Part shown: in pieces, positions 6,197 to 13,199 of the stretch
Position numbering within the stretch: the stretch's first letter is position 1
Layout: every line of letters begins with the position of its first letter
Assembly (NCBI GenBank): GCA_934249265.1
Contig: CAKQKQ010000034.1
Location: forward strand, 1-17,870
DNA length: 17,870 nucleotides
From: an uncultured Clostridia bacterium
GTDB lineage: Bacteria; Bacillota; Clostridia; Christensenellales; Borkfalkiaceae
Reading direction: 5' to 3'
Position numbers and translations under genes: made by a program
The notes under the pieces: model-generated
Databases searched by the model: none
The model's input: the letters and a program-made list of their open reading frames with translations, nothing else
Told to the model about the DNA's origin: nothing

Positions 6197-7976
6197 GGCA
6201 TTATTTAAACAATCGTGTAAAGCCAACGGCACAATGTGGGCGATAATCACCTTTGCCGTATGTTTTATGCTCGCTTGCGTTATGATGATAAGCGGAAGCG
6301 GCAATATAGGTCAAACCAAAGACGCAATACAAGACACAATTATTCAAAAAGAAGTAGAATCGTCGTTTAAACGCAGAAATATCAAGTATTATTCCGACGC
6401 AACCGACGGTCTTGAAAAATTCGACGGCTATTTCACCGAAGAATTTAAAAACGCTTATGCTTATTACACTCAATTTACAACGTGGAAAGAGCAAATTCCC
6501 GTATCGAAAACTCCCGACACGATAGGCGAATGGATAAACAACTTCCCCACTCCGCAAAACGCAATTTCCACTACGCTTTATACAAACCTTCAAATACAAA
6601 CTTGGCTCGATTTAATGCCTAAAATTACCGACGAAGGCATAAACGGCAGCGAAACGAAGTATTCGATATATATCAACGTTTGGAACAACAAATACGCCCC
6701 CGAGGAAAGCGACGTGCAAAAAGCCATTTCGGGTTCGGCATATCTTTGCGCAATCAACGATTTGCAAGCATATATTGCAAGCGAATCCGAAAACCGCAAC
6801 TACGACGAAGCAGCAAAAACCGAATATCTCGGCTCGGTAATGTTTGTACTCAACCCCATATCCGACGCGACTACGGGCGCGCATATGTTTGACGAAACTT
6901 ACCAAAAGCACGGCGAAAGCATGGAATACGACGTAACTTCGCTTGCGCTTAACGTAAGCAATGCCGATTTCGTCTCTTCTAAAGACAGAATAGAATACAG
7001 AGAAGACTGCGCTGAAAAATGCACCGCCATTTTCCTTGCGGACAACTTTACTAAACAAGAAAACGTTGACGAACTCGTAAAGGCGTTGAGCAGTTACGGC
7101 GTAAGCGCGGAAAAATACGCATCGTTTGACTACAGTTATGAAAAAATAAACCAACTTGTAAGAACGGCGGCAATTTCTTACCGCTATAGATACGAATACG
7201 AAGTAGACTCGTTGGGAAAAGACCCCGCCGAAGTCAAGAAAGAACTCGACTCCGACATTGCAAGCAGTTTGCTTACTTCTCTTCCCGCCGAAGTTTCCGA
7301 CGCACTTAAAGAAGTCGGCGAACTCGATTTGTACAGTTTAATAGTCGGCTCGATATTCTATAAACTTGCCGGCTTATTGCTCCCCATAATTTACATGATA
7401 ATGGCGTCTAACAACCTTATTTCGGGACAAGTCGACTCCGGCTCGATGGCGTACGTTTTGTCAACGTCTACAAAGAGAAAAACCGTCGTGTTTACTCAAG
7501 CGATTTATCTTATAGGTTCGCTTTTGGCTATGTTCTGCCTCACTTCTATCACCGGCAGCGTTTGTCTCGCGCTTGTGCTTAAAGACACCCCGTCGATAGA
7601 ATTGACTTACGGAAAATTGTTGCTTTTAAACCTCGGCGCATTCCTCGTGTTGTTTGCTTTGTCGGGTCTTTGCTTCCTCACCTCTTGCTGGTTCGACAGA
7701 AGCAAACGTTCTATGGCTATCGGTGGCGGTCTCAGTATTTACGCGCTTGTCGGCGCAATGCTCGGCTTGTTCGGCACGCAAACAATTCCGTCCGTTGTAA
7801 GACTTGACGCTTTAAACAATTTCAACTACACCACCATTATTTCGTTGTTCGATTCTATATCCATTATCGACGGAACGACTACGTTCTTGTGGAAATTTGC
7901 AATATTGCTCGTAATGGGCATTGCGGGATATATTATCGGCGCAAACAAATTTGTAAAGAAAGATTTACCGCTTTAA
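6186..7976 (+). CDS. ABC-2-like exporter permease with large extracytoplasmic domain
   Basis: A 596-residue membrane protein. One N-terminal membrane helix (about 17-37) is followed by roughly 345 hydrophilic residues (about 38-382), predicted to lie outside the membrane. About five further helices follow (near 385-407, 434-465, 476-501, 510-530, 567-587). The segment SGSMAYVLSTSTKRKTVVF (418-436) resembles the ABC-2 permease stretch in which a serine/glycine-rich loop and a basic coupling segment contact the ATPases. Ordinary ABC-2 permeases have six helices and only small loops, so the large loop is the distinctive feature. A good ribosome binding site (AAAGGAG, 6169-6175) lies inside the preceding gene. 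The single long chain plus two different ATPases suggests either a permease homodimer or a missing partner. The loop's family was not recognised. Confidence 0.85.
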   Translation: MFSKALFKQSCKANGTMWAIITFAVCFMLACVMMISGSGNIGQTKDAIQDTIIQKEVESSFKRRNIKYYSDATDGLEKFDGYFTEEFKNAYAYYTQFTTWKEQIPVSKTPDTIGEWINNFPTPQNAISTTLYTNLQIQTWLDLMPKITDEGINGSETKYSIYINVWNNKYAPEESDVQKAISGSAYLCAINDLQAYIASESENRNYDEAAKTEYLGSVMFVLNPISDATTGAHMFDETYQKHGESMEYDVTSLALNVSNADFVSSKDRIEYREDCAEKCTAIFLADNFTKQENVDELVKALSSYGVSAEKYASFDYSYEKINQLVRTAAISYRYRYEYEVDSLGKDPAEVKKELDSDIASSLLTSLPAEVSDALKEVGELDLYSLIVGSIFYKLAGLLLPIIYMIMASNNLISGQVDSGSMAYVLSTSTKRKTVVFTQAIYLIGSLLAMFCLTSITGSVCLALVLKDTPSIELTYGKLLLLNLGAFLVLFALSGLCFLTSCWFDRSKRSMAIGGGLSIYALVGAMLGLFGTQTIPSVVRLDALNNFNYTTIISLFDSISIIDGTTTFLWKFAILLVMGIAGYIIGANKFVKKDLPL

Positions 7977-8092
7977 TAAAAGATAAAACGACATTACAAT
8001 AATGTTGCGGTACAGCAAAACGATATTGCACTAAAAAGCGTTAATACGACGTAGTTGCACAAAATTGCGGTAAAACAATTAAATAAAATTTA

Positions 8093-8122
8093 AAATCCGA
8101 TGCCTTTTGGCGTCGGATTTTT
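8093..8122 (+). terminator. Intrinsic terminator of the ABC exporter operon
   Basis: A 12-bp stem (8093-8104 with 8109-8120, one G-U pair), TTTT loop, then a T-run at 8118-8122. It lies 117 nt after the permease stop codon. Confidence 0.85.
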
Positions 8123-8208
8123 CCTTATTTAAATATTTCGTTTACAATATAAAAAAACCAAAAACTTGCTTGCAATTGTTTGCAATTTTTTATGTTTCAA
8201 TTTGAGTT

Positions 8209-8278
8209 GCAATAAAAATTTTTATTTTTATTGCGGTTTGCGTAAGCAAACGTAAAATTTAGCAAAGATAAATTTTAC
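8209..8278. other. Three consecutive perfect hairpins
   Basis: Back to back: 8209-8234 (11-bp stem, 4-nt loop), 8236-8251 (6-bp stem GTTTGC/GCAAAC with a GTAA loop, i.e. a GNRA-type tetraloop on the plus strand) and 8252-8278 (10-bp stem, 7-nt loop). Spacing of 0-1 nt between stems suggests a folded RNA or a relic of a palindromic element. The sequence is AT-rich, which makes some hairpins cheap. Confidence 0.4.
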
Positions 8279-8366
8279 AAACGAAAATTACAATATCAAA
8301 AGTTTTGTCCGAAAACGCACAAAAAAACAGCAAGCGTATTTTCAAACAAAACTAATGTTTTTTAAT

Positions 8367-8450
8367 AAAGAAGCGCAAAAATATTTTATTTTTGCATAAG
8401 TCCGCAAGAACTTAAAATATTTTGCCGCACGGCAAAATATTTACTTCTTT
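8367..8450 (+). other. Cloverleaf-like folded element, possible small RNA
   Basis: An outer stem AAAGAAG (8367-8373)/CTTCTTT (8444-8450) encloses three hairpins: 8375-8395 (8-bp stem, 5-nt loop), 8398-8413 (4-bp stem, 8-nt loop) and 8415-8442 (13-bp perfect stem). A T-rich tract follows on the plus strand. It is not a tRNA: T-loop and D-loop consensus bases are absent. Whether it is transcribed, and from which strand, cannot be seen. Confidence 0.35.
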
Positions 8451-8520
8451 TTCTTTTTTAAAATAAAATCGTTTCAAAACGCCAATTTAACGTTAAAAAT
8501 ATATTTTGTCTTTATTTTCG

Positions 8521-8604
8521 ATAGCATATTGCTATATTTTATCTCATCATATAGCAAAAATATTATAATGTTATTATCAAATGATTTATTATTCATTTTG
8601 ATAA
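8521..8604. other. Further hairpins in the non-coding stretch
   Basis: ATAGCA/TGCTAT (8521-8535) overlaps and competes with GCTATAT/ATATAGC (8531-8555). A longer stem pairs 8574-8584 with 8593-8604 (one bulged base). They continue the structured run to the edge of the direct repeat at 8612. Confidence 0.35.
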
Positions 8605-8611
8605 ACGCAGA

Positions 8612-8756
8612 ACGCAAATATTGCCGCTTTTACGCAACACGTATTGCACAAACACAACTTTTTGCGTACAATAGCGACACTATTTAGCGTTATTTTGATT
8701 TGTCGCCAACATACAACATTTAAATAAGAGGAGCGATTAAACGCCCCTCTTATTTA
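8612..8756. repeat. Direct repeat copy 1 (pairs with 9203-9350)
   Basis: By eye roughly nine in ten positions match the copy at 9203-9350, 591 bp away in the same orientation. The copy includes the ACGT-centred palindrome (centre near 8640), an identical core starting CACTATTTAGCG, and a terminator hairpin at the right end. The two copies bracket the XRE regulator gene. Confidence 0.85.
8721..8756 (-). terminator. Terminator hairpin after the XRE gene
   Basis: A 14-bp stem (8721-8734 with 8743-8756) with a single A-C mismatch and an 8-nt loop; A and T runs in the stem ends supply a U-rich 3' side on either strand. It lies 135 nt after the XRE stop codon on the minus strand. Confidence 0.65.
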
Positions 8757-8891
8757 CTTCTATTTCGATATCAAAAACACCTTAAAGCAAGGCTTATATT
8801 TTTTACACGCCGCTTTAACGCTAAACTAATAAACGATTTTTAATCGGCTCAAAAAGTTGATTTTAAACCGTATTAATAAATCGATTTTAAA

Positions 8892-9095
8892 TTAATAATC
8901 GGTCAAGCCCAGCAAATAGTCCGCCGACACGTCTAAAAATTTGCACAAACTATACAGCGTTTCTATCGACGGAACGCTCTTCCCCGTTTTGTAATCGTTT
9001 ACGCATTGTTTTGTGATATTTAGCGCGTTTGCAATTTCTACTTGCGTTTTTCCGCTTTGCTTTAAAATCTCGTTAAATCTCTCTGTAAACTTCAT
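8892..9095 (-). CDS. Small XRE-family (Cro/CI-type) helix-turn-helix regulator
   Basis: A 67-residue protein consisting almost wholly of one HTH domain: FNEILKQSGKTQVEIANALNIT, then a turn and KQCVNDYKTGKSVPSIETLYSLCKFLDVSADYLLG, the standard five-helix XRE layout. It ends LLGLTDY, a frequent ending of stand-alone XRE proteins. The ATG at 9095 was chosen over a TTG at 9110. The TTG would place the start inside a TATAAT box, and residues before the ATG are not part of the domain. Neither start has a ribosome binding site, and the ATG lies where transcription should begin, so the message is probably leaderless. A palindrome over the -35 region suggests autoregulation. It stands between two direct repeats and is divergent from nothing nearby, so its targets are unknown. 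Confidence 0.85.
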   Translation of the reverse strand: MKFTERFNEILKQSGKTQVEIANALNITKQCVNDYKTGKSVPSIETLYSLCKFLDVSADYLLGLTDY

Positions 9096-9101
9096 AACAA
9101 C

Positions 9102-9107
9102 ATTATA
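9102..9107 (-). promoter_or_regulatory. -10 box of the XRE gene
   Basis: TATAAT on the minus strand ends 6 nt before the ATG at 9095, so the predicted start of transcription coincides with the start codon. No good -35 box is visible at 17 nt, only the operator palindrome. Confidence 0.5.
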
Positions 9108-9116
9108 CAAAAAGTA

Positions 9117-9151
9117 GTCAGTTTTTACTTGACAGTAAGTTTTAAACTGAC
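9117..9151. promoter_or_regulatory. Candidate autoregulatory operator of the XRE gene
   Basis: GTCAGTTT (9117-9124) and AAACTGAC (9144-9151) are perfect inverted repeats 19 bp apart. Inner ACTT (9127-9130) and AAGT (9137-9140) add symmetry, and another ACTGAC lies just outside. The site covers the -35 position of the XRE promoter. Confidence 0.5.
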
Positions 9152-9202
9152 CACCACACTGACTTCAAACATTTAAAAATATATATTTTTTAATTAAATA
9201 AC

Positions 9203-9350
9203 ACGCAAATATTGCCGTTTTTACGCAATACGTATCGCATAAACACGACTTTTTTGCGGATAGCGGCACTATTTAGCGTTATTTTGATTTGTCGCCGACA
9301 TATAAAATCAATTTTAAATAAGAGGAGCAATTAAACGCCCCTCTTATTTA
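9203..9350. repeat. Direct repeat copy 2 (pairs with 8612-8756)
   Basis: Second copy of the repeat, same orientation, with the palindrome centred near 9231 and the same terminator hairpin (9315-9350). The main length difference is a few extra bases just before the hairpin. Confidence 0.85.
9315..9350 (-). terminator. Terminator hairpin after the SIMPL gene
   Basis: The same 14-bp stem with one mismatch as at 8721-8756, here 9315-9328 pairing with 9337-9350. It lies 39 nt after the SIMPL-domain gene stop on the minus strand. Confidence 0.7.
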
Positions 9351-9389
9351 GTTATAAGCAATTTAATTTTGCGACAAATTTTAATCTGT

Positions 9390-10046
9390 TCAGCGAATTT
9401 CCCACACAAAAGTTGCGCAGTCGCTTACGCTTATGTCGTTAGGTTCGATATCGATATTTGCAAGACACGCTTCCGCTTTCATCATGCGACCGCTTTGCAC
9501 CCTGTAATCGGTGTCCGAATAAACGTTTATTTCGCCCCAACTGTAGTCGATAGACGTAAGTTCGCCGAGTTTTACGCCCGACGCCGCGCAAAGTATTTCA
9601 GCCTTTTCTTTTGCGTTTTTCGCCGCCGACTGCAACAGTTCTTTATTGATTATCGATTTGTCTTTTACCGTAAACGCAATGGAAAATTCGGGCTTTACAA
9701 GGCACGTAGTAATCGCCGTCAACACCTCTGCAAGGCGTTTTGTGTCGAAATCGAATTCGGCTTGCAAATTATGATTACAAACGTAGCCTTTAAACACGTT
9801 TTTATATCTGCCGCCCTCGTCTCTCACGTTTTCGTAATCGGTGCGCACGTTGAAATTCGTAGTTTTTACGGCACTTTTTTCAAAACCGATTTTACAAAGC
9901 GACATATTTACGGCGTCTATTTTTTCAGCCGCCAATTCCATTGTTTTATCATAATCTTTGTCCTTTGATTCAAGCATCATAGAAACGATTATTAAATCGG
10001 GTTTAACCGAAATTTTGCCTTGTCCTTTTACTGTAATTGTCTTCAT
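9390..10046 (-). CDS. SIMPL-domain (DUF541, YggE/BP26-like) protein
   Basis: A 218-residue protein beginning MKTITVKGQGKISVKPDLIIVSM, the characteristic G.G...v.PD.a start of SIMPL-domain proteins, followed by the family's long alternating helix and strand region and a C-terminal SVSDCATFVWEI strand in place of the usual ...V...f.i. No signal peptide is present, unlike the periplasmic YggE and BP26 members, so this copy is probably cytoplasmic. The family forms ring-like oligomers in BP26, and YggE is linked to oxidative stress; the biochemical role is not established. A strong ribosome binding site (GGAGG) precedes the ATG. It is the last gene of the minus-strand cluster, 116 nt after yhbY and just before a terminator. 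Confidence 0.85.
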   Translation of the reverse strand: MKTITVKGQGKISVKPDLIIVSMMLESKDKDYDKTMELAAEKIDAVNMSLCKIGFEKSAVKTTNFNVRTDYENVRDEGGRYKNVFKGYVCNHNLQAEFDFDTKRLAEVLTAITTCLVKPEFSIAFTVKDKSIINKELLQSAAKNAKEKAEILCAASGVKLGELTSIDYSWGEINVYSDTDYRVQSGRMMKAEACLANIDIEPNDISVSDCATFVWEIR

Positions 10047-10162
10047 TTTTACCTCCGTTTTTTAGTTTTTGTCGTGCCGTGTTTACTTTTCGGCAGTTGT
10101 TTTTTTATTTTTAATAATCGAATAACCCATTTACCCCATTTAAAATTTCGCTTTTATCAATA

Positions 10163-10450
10163 TTAAATCTCGATATGCTTTATATCGCCGCCCGAACGCC
10201 TAAAAATAACAACTTCGTTGTCGTTTGCGCTTATTTGTTCTGCGCCCGTAAGCGCGCAAATCGCAATTAAAAACGTCTTCGCATCGACTGTCGCATCTTT
10301 AAGTGATATTTTAACAAGTTCGTGCAAATCGAGAGCAACTGAAATATCGATAATCTCTTTTTGAGTGATGCCGCCTTTACCTATTTGAAAAATCGGCTTA
10401 ATTTGTTGCGCCATATCGCAAAGGCGCGCGCGTTGTGAATTTGTAATCAT
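10163..10450 (-). CDS. yhbY: YhbY-like CRM-domain RNA-binding protein
   Basis: A 95-residue protein that is entirely one CRM (CRS1-YhbY) domain. It begins with ITNSQRARLCDMAQQIKPIFQIGKGGIT, matching the conserved start, and carries the GKGG loop at 24-27 that marks this RNA-binding fold. The conserved HELVKISL strand and a final VVIFRR strand (in place of vl.R) follow. YhbY proteins associate with pre-50S ribosomal particles in Escherichia coli. The gene starts 1 nt after the stop of the Sel1-repeat gene and has no clear ribosome binding site, so it is probably translated by coupling. In many Firmicutes yhbY sits with obg, nadD or yqeH; here that context is absent. Confidence 0.9.
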   Translation of the reverse strand: MITNSQRARLCDMAQQIKPIFQIGKGGITQKEIIDISVALDLHELVKISLKDATVDAKTFLIAICALTGAEQISANDNEVVIFRRSGGDIKHIEI

Positions 10451-10451
10451 T

Positions 10452-12041
10452 TTAATTTTTCGGTTTATCCATCTTTAAATAAACGTTTTTAATGCCCATT
10501 AGTCCCGCTTTTTCGCCGTTTTCGACTGCTTTTCCGTACATTTCAACCGCTTTTTTATAGTCTTTTTTCACTCCGAAACCGTTTTCGTAGCATATTCCCA
10601 AATTGTGATAAGCCACGCCCGAATTAGTCGTTTTTGCAGCCGTTTTAAAGCAATTTACCGCCTCTTTTTTGTCCTCTTTTACGCCGTTGCCTTGCAAATA
10701 ACACAGCCCGATATTAATTATCGCCTCGTCCTCGCCTAAATTGTATGCGCTATTAAACAATTCAAAGGCTTTTTTATACGCCGATTCGGTTTTTACGGTG
10801 TAGTAATAATAAAGTCCCACTTGCAGACACGCCATCGGATTTTCGCCCTTTACGCTCTTTTTCAGCCAATAAAGTGCCTTTTCTTTGTCTGCGGTCAAGC
10901 CGTAATATCCGCACGCATACGCCATACCGAGATTATACTGCGCGGCGGCGTTGCCGAGTTTTGCGGCTTTTTTAAAGAGTTTTAATGCGGTTTTCTCGTC
11001 TTTTTCGAGTCCTAATTCGTCGCCGAGATACGCCTCTGCCATTCTCTCGATAGCGTCGGGAAAATCCATTTCCATAGCCATTTGATAGTAAAAAAGCGCG
11101 TTTTTGTAATCTTGCTTTTGCTCTTCGTAAATGGTTGCAATGCACCAATATACGCCCACGTAGTCCAATTCGCACACGGCAAAACAGTCGAGTGCATCGT
11201 CGTATTTGCCCTTTTTATAGTAATAATACCCCAAATCGAGCAATGCGTCGTCTTGGTAAAGTTTCGCCGCCTTTTTGAGATAAAAAACGTATTTTTTCTC
11301 ATCGGGCTCGATTCCGTACCAACCGTCTTCGTATATGCGGGCTTGCATATAAAGACTTTCTGGGTCGTTGTGTTTTACACCCTCGGCAAGATATTTCAAG
11401 CCCTTTTCATAGTCGTGCGGAACAAATCTGTCGTTGAGATACACGTACGCCAAATCGAAATTCAGCGAATTATCGCCGAGACTCAAGCCCTTTTCATACC
11501 ACTCGATTGCTTTGGGAACGTCTTTCAGTTCTTCATTGTTTAAGTAGATAAAGCCTATCTTTTTTGCGATTTGAACGTCGCCGAGATAAAAAGCACGCTC
11601 GTAGTATTTAAGCGCGTTTTTGACGTTTTCGATCTCGGAATCTTCAATCGGCGTATTGAAATAATACAAATCGCCGAGAGATCTTGCCGCTGCCGCCACA
11701 CCCAAATCGGAGGCTTTGGCGTAACACTCGATTGCTTTTTGAATATCGATTTTTACATAACCAGTTTCATAGCAAAATCCGAGACGGGCAAAACAATCCG
11801 CTTCGCCTTTGTTTGCGCCTTCAGTATAAACGTCGAACGCTTTTTTGTATTGAGAGCGGTAGCCCCAAGTGTCGCCAAGAACAGTATATGCCAAAACGCC
11901 GTTGTCGACGGCTTTTTGATAGTAAATCGTCGCGGTTTTAAAATCGCCGTCATCGGAATATAAATCGCCGATCAAAGCATAATATTTCGGCTTTTTCTCG
12001 GCAAGTTGTTTGTATTTTTTTATTTTGGCGTTAGTATCCAT
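10452..12041 (-). CDS. Sel1-like (TPR-type) repeat protein
   Basis: A 529-residue protein made of about 14 helical repeats of roughly 36 residues. Clear Sel1 units include AAQYNLGMAYACGYYGLTAD with KEKALYWLKKSV, and GVAYHNLGICYENGFGVKKD with YKKAVEMYGKAVENG, both fitting the A...LG..Y..G.GV..D..KA..w..kAa pattern. Earlier units have shorter or lost G.GV loops and read more like plain TPRs. There is no signal peptide or membrane segment. Sel1 repeats are protein-binding scaffolds, so this is likely an adaptor for a partner not identifiable here. An AGGGG ribosome binding site precedes the ATG. It follows the lipoprotein gene by 38 nt and is followed at 1 nt by yhbY. Confidence 0.88.
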   Translation of the reverse strand: MDTNAKIKKYKQLAEKKPKYYALIGDLYSDDGDFKTATIYYQKAVDNGVLAYTVLGDTWGYRSQYKKAFDVYTEGANKGEADCFARLGFCYETGYVKIDIQKAIECYAKASDLGVAAAARSLGDLYYFNTPIEDSEIENVKNALKYYERAFYLGDVQIAKKIGFIYLNNEELKDVPKAIEWYEKGLSLGDNSLNFDLAYVYLNDRFVPHDYEKGLKYLAEGVKHNDPESLYMQARIYEDGWYGIEPDEKKYVFYLKKAAKLYQDDALLDLGYYYYKKGKYDDALDCFAVCELDYVGVYWCIATIYEEQKQDYKNALFYYQMAMEMDFPDAIERMAEAYLGDELGLEKDEKTALKLFKKAAKLGNAAAQYNLGMAYACGYYGLTADKEKALYWLKKSVKGENPMACLQVGLYYYYTVKTESAYKKAFELFNSAYNLGEDEAIINIGLCYLQGNGVKEDKKEAVNCFKTAAKTTNSGVAYHNLGICYENGFGVKKDYKKAVEMYGKAVENGEKAGLMGIKNVYLKMDKPKN

Positions 12042-12079
12042 ATCGACCCCTATTTTATATTTTTAAAATTTGCTTGCTT

Positions 12080-12640
12080 TCAGTGATGACGAACGACTGT
12101 TGCCGATTTTATTTCAAAAGTGATTTTTTCTCCGTTTTTAACGTAATTTATGCCGTATTGATAACCTACAACGGGGTTTTCGTATAAATCGTCGTCTTTA
12201 GAGAATAAACACAAACTCAAGAAAAATTCTCCTTCTGTTTTACCGAAAAACTCGCCTTCTAAATGCAAAATCGTTTGTTTTTTATAGGTATAATTCCCTT
12301 CCGATACCGTAAACGAATAGCCGTCTTTATCGAGGTTTTCAACGCTTTGCAAAACCGTCGGAGTTTTTCCGCTATTGTCGGAAAATAAAAACGCCGCCTT
12401 GCAGTTTTCAACGTCGCCACTCAAATTTACTCCGTAATCGACGTTTAAATCAATTTTATCGAGCGAAAATGCCAAATTTATATTTGAAACCGAAAAAGAA
12501 CAAATCCTTTTTTCTTCGGACGGCGTTGGTTGCGGCTTTTCTTGGTCGTTTTTACCGCACCCGACAAAAGTCAGCATAAAAAGCAATATCGATAAAATTA
12601 TTAAAGAAAAACTCTTCTTTTTTGTTGAATTAAAAAACAT
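12080..12640 (-). CDS. Putative lipoprotein of unknown function
   Basis: A 186-residue protein with a lipoprotein-type leader: basic start (KKK at 7-9), hydrophobic stretch about 11-26, then FVGC with C28 as the likely lipid-bearing cysteine. The phenylalanine at -3 is less usual than leucine. A charged, proline-rich linker follows (KNDQEKPQPTPSEEKR), then about 140 residues rich in beta-strand-like sequence, which would sit outside the cell membrane. No family is recognised. A very strong ribosome binding site (AGGAGG) precedes the ATG. Its place between the immunity-like genes and the Sel1-repeat gene, with gaps of 53 and 38 nt, suggests co-transcription. Confidence 0.75.
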   Translation of the reverse strand: MFFNSTKKKSFSLIILSILLFMLTFVGCGKNDQEKPQPTPSEEKRICSFSVSNINLAFSLDKIDLNVDYGVNLSGDVENCKAAFLFSDNSGKTPTVLQSVENLDKDGYSFTVSEGNYTYKKQTILHLEGEFFGKTEGEFFLSLCLFSKDDDLYENPVVGYQYGINYVKNGEKITFEIKSATVVRHH

Positions 12641-12693
12641 TTTGCACCTCCTATTAATTACAACATTTCAAACGGTTTAAAAAAATATTCAAA

Positions 12694-13176
12694 TTACCTT
12701 TTAATTAATTTATTTTTACTATAGTAAATAGGTTCAGGATTTTTATTTTGAAGTTTACCGATAAAATCGCAAATTATATCGTATAAATTGTCTTTTATAT
12801 ACGCAAGTTTTTCGATTTGTACCTTTTCGTCTGATATTTGCCCGTCATTGTACTGTCGGGCATAAATTCCGCACTCTTTAAGATATTCCATTATCAAACA
12901 TATTTCTTCTCTTTCCGTTTCGGAAAAAATCGGCTGCCCTATCAACGATTTCTTTATAAACTCGCAAAAATAAGTAAAATCGTCGTCCCAATTAACGTTT
13001 CCGTTTTCTTGTGCTTCACAACGGATTTTTTCGATTTCTCGCAACAATTCCCCTTGTAAATTTCGGGCTTGTCCTCTTTTAGGAACAAAGTTTTGCCAAA
13101 TAAATTTGCACTCTTCAAAATATTGTTGCTCGTATTCTTTTGATATTAAATCATCTATCAAAACTATACTTGTCAT
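12694..13176 (-). CDS. Conserved-looking hypothetical protein, possible immunity protein
   Basis: A 160-residue acidic, helical, cytoplasmic protein with no signal peptide or membrane segment. The open frame extends to an ATG at 13188, but the ATG at 13176 is preferred. A GAGGG ribosome binding site (13182-13186) lies 5 nt ahead of it, whereas the upstream ATG has none. The stretch FVPKRGQARNLQGELLREIE and the following NGNVNWDDDF look like a conserved core, with several charged residues and a tryptophan. The family is not named here. It follows the SUFU-domain gene by 23 nt, and paired small acidic proteins next to a SUFU gene are often immunity proteins. That role is an inference from context. 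Confidence 0.7.
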   Translation of the reverse strand: MTSIVLIDDLISKEYEQQYFEECKFIWQNFVPKRGQARNLQGELLREIEKIRCEAQENGNVNWDDDFTYFCEFIKKSLIGQPIFSETEREEICLIMEYLKECGIYARQYNDGQISDEKVQIEKLAYIKDNLYDIICDFIGKLQNKNPEPIYYSKNKLIKR

Positions 13177-13199
13177 ACTATCCCTCATTTTTCAGCCAA

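Larger units (their letters stand above)
7977..8891. other. Long non-coding stretch with terminators and dense secondary structure
   Basis: About 915 bases with no credible gene on either strand. It holds the exporter operon terminator (8093-8122), a dense run of hairpins (8209-8604), one copy of the direct repeat (8612-8756) whose hairpin terminates the XRE gene, and an AT-rich 3' tail (8757-8891) with short repeats of CCGATTA on the minus strand. The start (7977-8092) resembles the degenerate repeats of 3240-3540. Confidence 0.6.

Noticed and set aside
6612..7154. Minus-strand open frame of 180 codons inside the permease gene
   Set aside because: Antisense shadow: cysteine-, phenylalanine- and valine-rich sequence without start signals.
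8367..8450. tRNA gene suggested by the cloverleaf-like fold
   Set aside because: The stems have wrong lengths, and the T-loop, D-loop and acceptor features of tRNA are missing.
9096..9110. TTG start adding five residues to the XRE protein
   Set aside because: It would begin just ahead of and overlap the TATAAT promoter box, has no ribosome binding site, and adds nothing to the domain.
9369..9968. Plus-strand open frame of 199 codons
   Set aside because: Exactly antisense to the SIMPL-domain gene, which has clear family motifs and a strong ribosome binding site.
13177..13188. Upstream ATG of the unknown protein next to the SUFU gene
   Set aside because: No ribosome binding site ahead of it; the ATG at 13176 has GAGGG at 5 nt.
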